Below are positions 6,477 through 7,398 of a DNA stretch of 7,398 nucleotides, in pieces. The stretch comes from Acidobacteriota bacterium. GTDB lineage: Bacteria > Acidobacteriota > Terriglobia > UBA7540. The translations under genes were made by a program, and so were the position numbers. The DNA is taken from the NCBI GenBank assembly GCA_003165615.1, contig PLWR01000162.1, positions 1 through 7,398 on the forward strand, given 5' to 3'. Position 1 is the stretch's first letter. Each line of letters starts with the position of its first letter. The notes under the pieces are model-generated. The model saw only the letters and a list, made by a program, of their open reading frames with translations. It had not been told where the DNA came from and searched no databases.

Positions 6477-7118
6477 ATGGACCGACTCGTGCCCAGCCAT
6501 GAACATTACGAGGGCGGCTTCACCCTGCTGGAGGTGATGATCTCCGCCGTCATCTTGATAACGGGCCTCCTCTCTCTGGCCTATACCTTTGGGGTGGGAT
6601 TAGGCACCATAGGGACCGCCCAGGAGGATAGCACCGCCCGCCAGAAAGCCCGGCAAGCCATGGAAGATGTATTCACCGCTCGCGACACTCAGACCATCTC
6701 TTTCTCCCAGATTTGCAACGTTGGCAGCGGTCCAACCTGCATCTTTATAAATGGCTTCGAACCCATGTACACCGCGGGACCCGACGGAATCTTGAACACC
6801 GCCGACGATGGCACTATCGCCCCCCTCCCCGGACTTGTGGACAGCGCTAACGCGGGCGCTGGCAACATCCTGCCCACGGGCTGTAGCGCGGCGCCTTGCA
6901 TCGAGACGATAGACACACCCGGGCCGGACGGCATCCTGGGAACGGCAGACGACGTTTTTGTTCCCCTGATGGGGTTTCAGCGGCAGATTCAAATCACCCA
7001 GGTCTCCAACCCCAACGTCAGCAACCTGAATCAGATCACGGTCACCATTAAGTACACGACTCCCAAGGGAATCACCCGTACCGTCACGCTCGTGGCGCTC
7101 ATAGGACCTTATGAATAA
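6477..7118 (+). CDS. pilV: PilV-like type IV pilus minor pilin
   Basis: ATG 6477 lies 10 bp after the FimT-like stop. AGGGGA (6465-6470), six bases before it, overlaps that stop codon, suggesting coupled translation. The 213-residue product has a 14-residue leader ending in GG, then FTLLEVMISAVILITGLLSL, a class III signal with Glu at +5 and the LLEVMISAVIL form usual in PilV. A charged helix follows (RQKARQAMEDVFTARD, about residues 55-70). The globular part contains the 11-residue motif GPDGILxTADD twice (residues 101-111 and 149-159), resembling Asp-rich calcium-binding turns, and two Cys pairs around residues 81-87 and 139-144. The C-terminus (QITVTIKYTTPKGITRTVTLVALIGPYE) is a beta hairpin, also usual for PilV. 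It is expected to be processed by the prepilin peptidase and to act in the pilus tip complex. Confidence 0.83.
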   Translation: MDRLVPSHEHYEGGFTLLEVMISAVILITGLLSLAYTFGVGLGTIGTAQEDSTARQKARQAMEDVFTARDTQTISFSQICNVGSGPTCIFINGFEPMYTAGPDGILNTADDGTIAPLPGLVDSANAGAGNILPTGCSAAPCIETIDTPGPDGILGTADDVFVPLMGFQRQIQITQVSNPNVSNLNQITVTIKYTTPKGITRTVTLVALIGPYE

Positions 7119-7398
7119 GTCGTTTACCAAGTCGCCGCCGGCTCCCTCCTCACAGGGGTTCACCATGGCCGAGTTGCTTTTGGCCATGGCGCTGTCCTTG
7201 ATCTTGCTGGGGATTGTTTTCGACATGTTCGACAAACTCAATAACGCCGCGGACCTGGCGGGCACCATGGCCGACGTCAACGAAAACCTGCGCGCCGGGA
7301 TGAACATGGTTGCGCGTGATGTGAGCGCGGCCGGGGCGGGCATCCCTGTGGGGGGCTTTCCTTTGCCCAGCGGGGGTACACCTTGTGCGCCCATTCAA
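7111..7398 (+). CDS. pilW: PilW-like minor pilin, 5' part only (cut by window end)
   Basis: The first 96 codons are present and the frame is open to the edge. ATG 7111 overlaps the end of the PilV-like gene by 8 bp (ATGAATAA), with AGGA at 7103-7106, which points to translational coupling. The 16-residue Ser/Pro-rich leader ends in QG and is followed by FTMAELLLAMALSLILLGIV, a class III prepilin signal with Glu at +5 and a hydrophobic helix. The next segment (LNNAADLAGTMADVNENLRA, then MNMVARDVSAAGAGIP) is the helix region characteristic of PilW, whose members usually have R-D-x-x-x-A-G-x-G-I here. It follows FimT- and PilV-like genes as in minor-pilin operons; PilX- and PilY1-like genes would be expected beyond the window. 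Confidence 0.82.
   Translation, partial: MNKSFTKSPPAPSSQGFTMAELLLAMALSLILLGIVFDMFDKLNNAADLAGTMADVNENLRAGMNMVARDVSAAGAGIPVGGFPLPSGGTPCAPIQ

Overview
The window looks like a chromosomal segment from an Acidobacteriota-like Gram-negative soil bacterium. This is inferred from moderately high GC, a very long secreted protein with SBBP propeller repeats and choice-of-anchor-D (ASH) domains of a type abundant in that phylum, a Gram-negative-style outer-membrane barrel candidate, and a minor-pilin cluster. No rRNA, tRNA, CRISPR array, transposase or phage gene was recognised.

Left part (1-4639, minus strand): two exported proteins are encoded head to tail. The downstream one runs off the left edge and is open without a stop for 1176 codons (3528 to 1). 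It has a signal peptide, a DUF7948-type N-terminal domain with the hallmark FEANQGQ and NNYFVGSDPRQW motifs, exactly seven SBBP repeats, two ASH domains, two Ig-like segments and two hydrophobic C-terminal helices. The upstream one (3635-4615 or 4639) is a signal-peptide-bearing, beta-strand-rich protein of about 326 residues that I cannot assign to a named family and call a putative outer-membrane barrel.

Middle part (4640-5806): about 1.1 kb without a convincing gene, between divergent transcription units. It holds a chain of inverted repeats at 4966-5095, further hairpins at 5207-5246, and an AT-richer stretch with a good sigma70-like promoter (-10 TATACT at 5469-5474). Downstream of that promoter lies a roughly 325-nt leader with overlapping, mutually exclusive hairpins and a 13-bp palindrome.

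Right part (5807-7398, plus strand): three tightly packed genes of a type IV pilus / type II secretion minor-pilin operon, in the order FimT/GspH-like, PilV-like, PilW-like. Each has a class III prepilin signal (G|F-S/T-L/M-x-E). FimT and PilV are 10 bp apart, PilV and PilW overlap by 8 bp, and PilW is cut by the right edge. Their products would be processed by the prepilin peptidase and join the tip or initiation complex of a pilus.

No clearly new multi-gene system is visible. The items most worth a second look are the structured long leader of the pilin operon, a second, degenerate prepilin-like motif just upstream of the FimT start, the hairpin chain in the intergenic region, and the paired GPDGILxTADD loops in the PilV-like protein.
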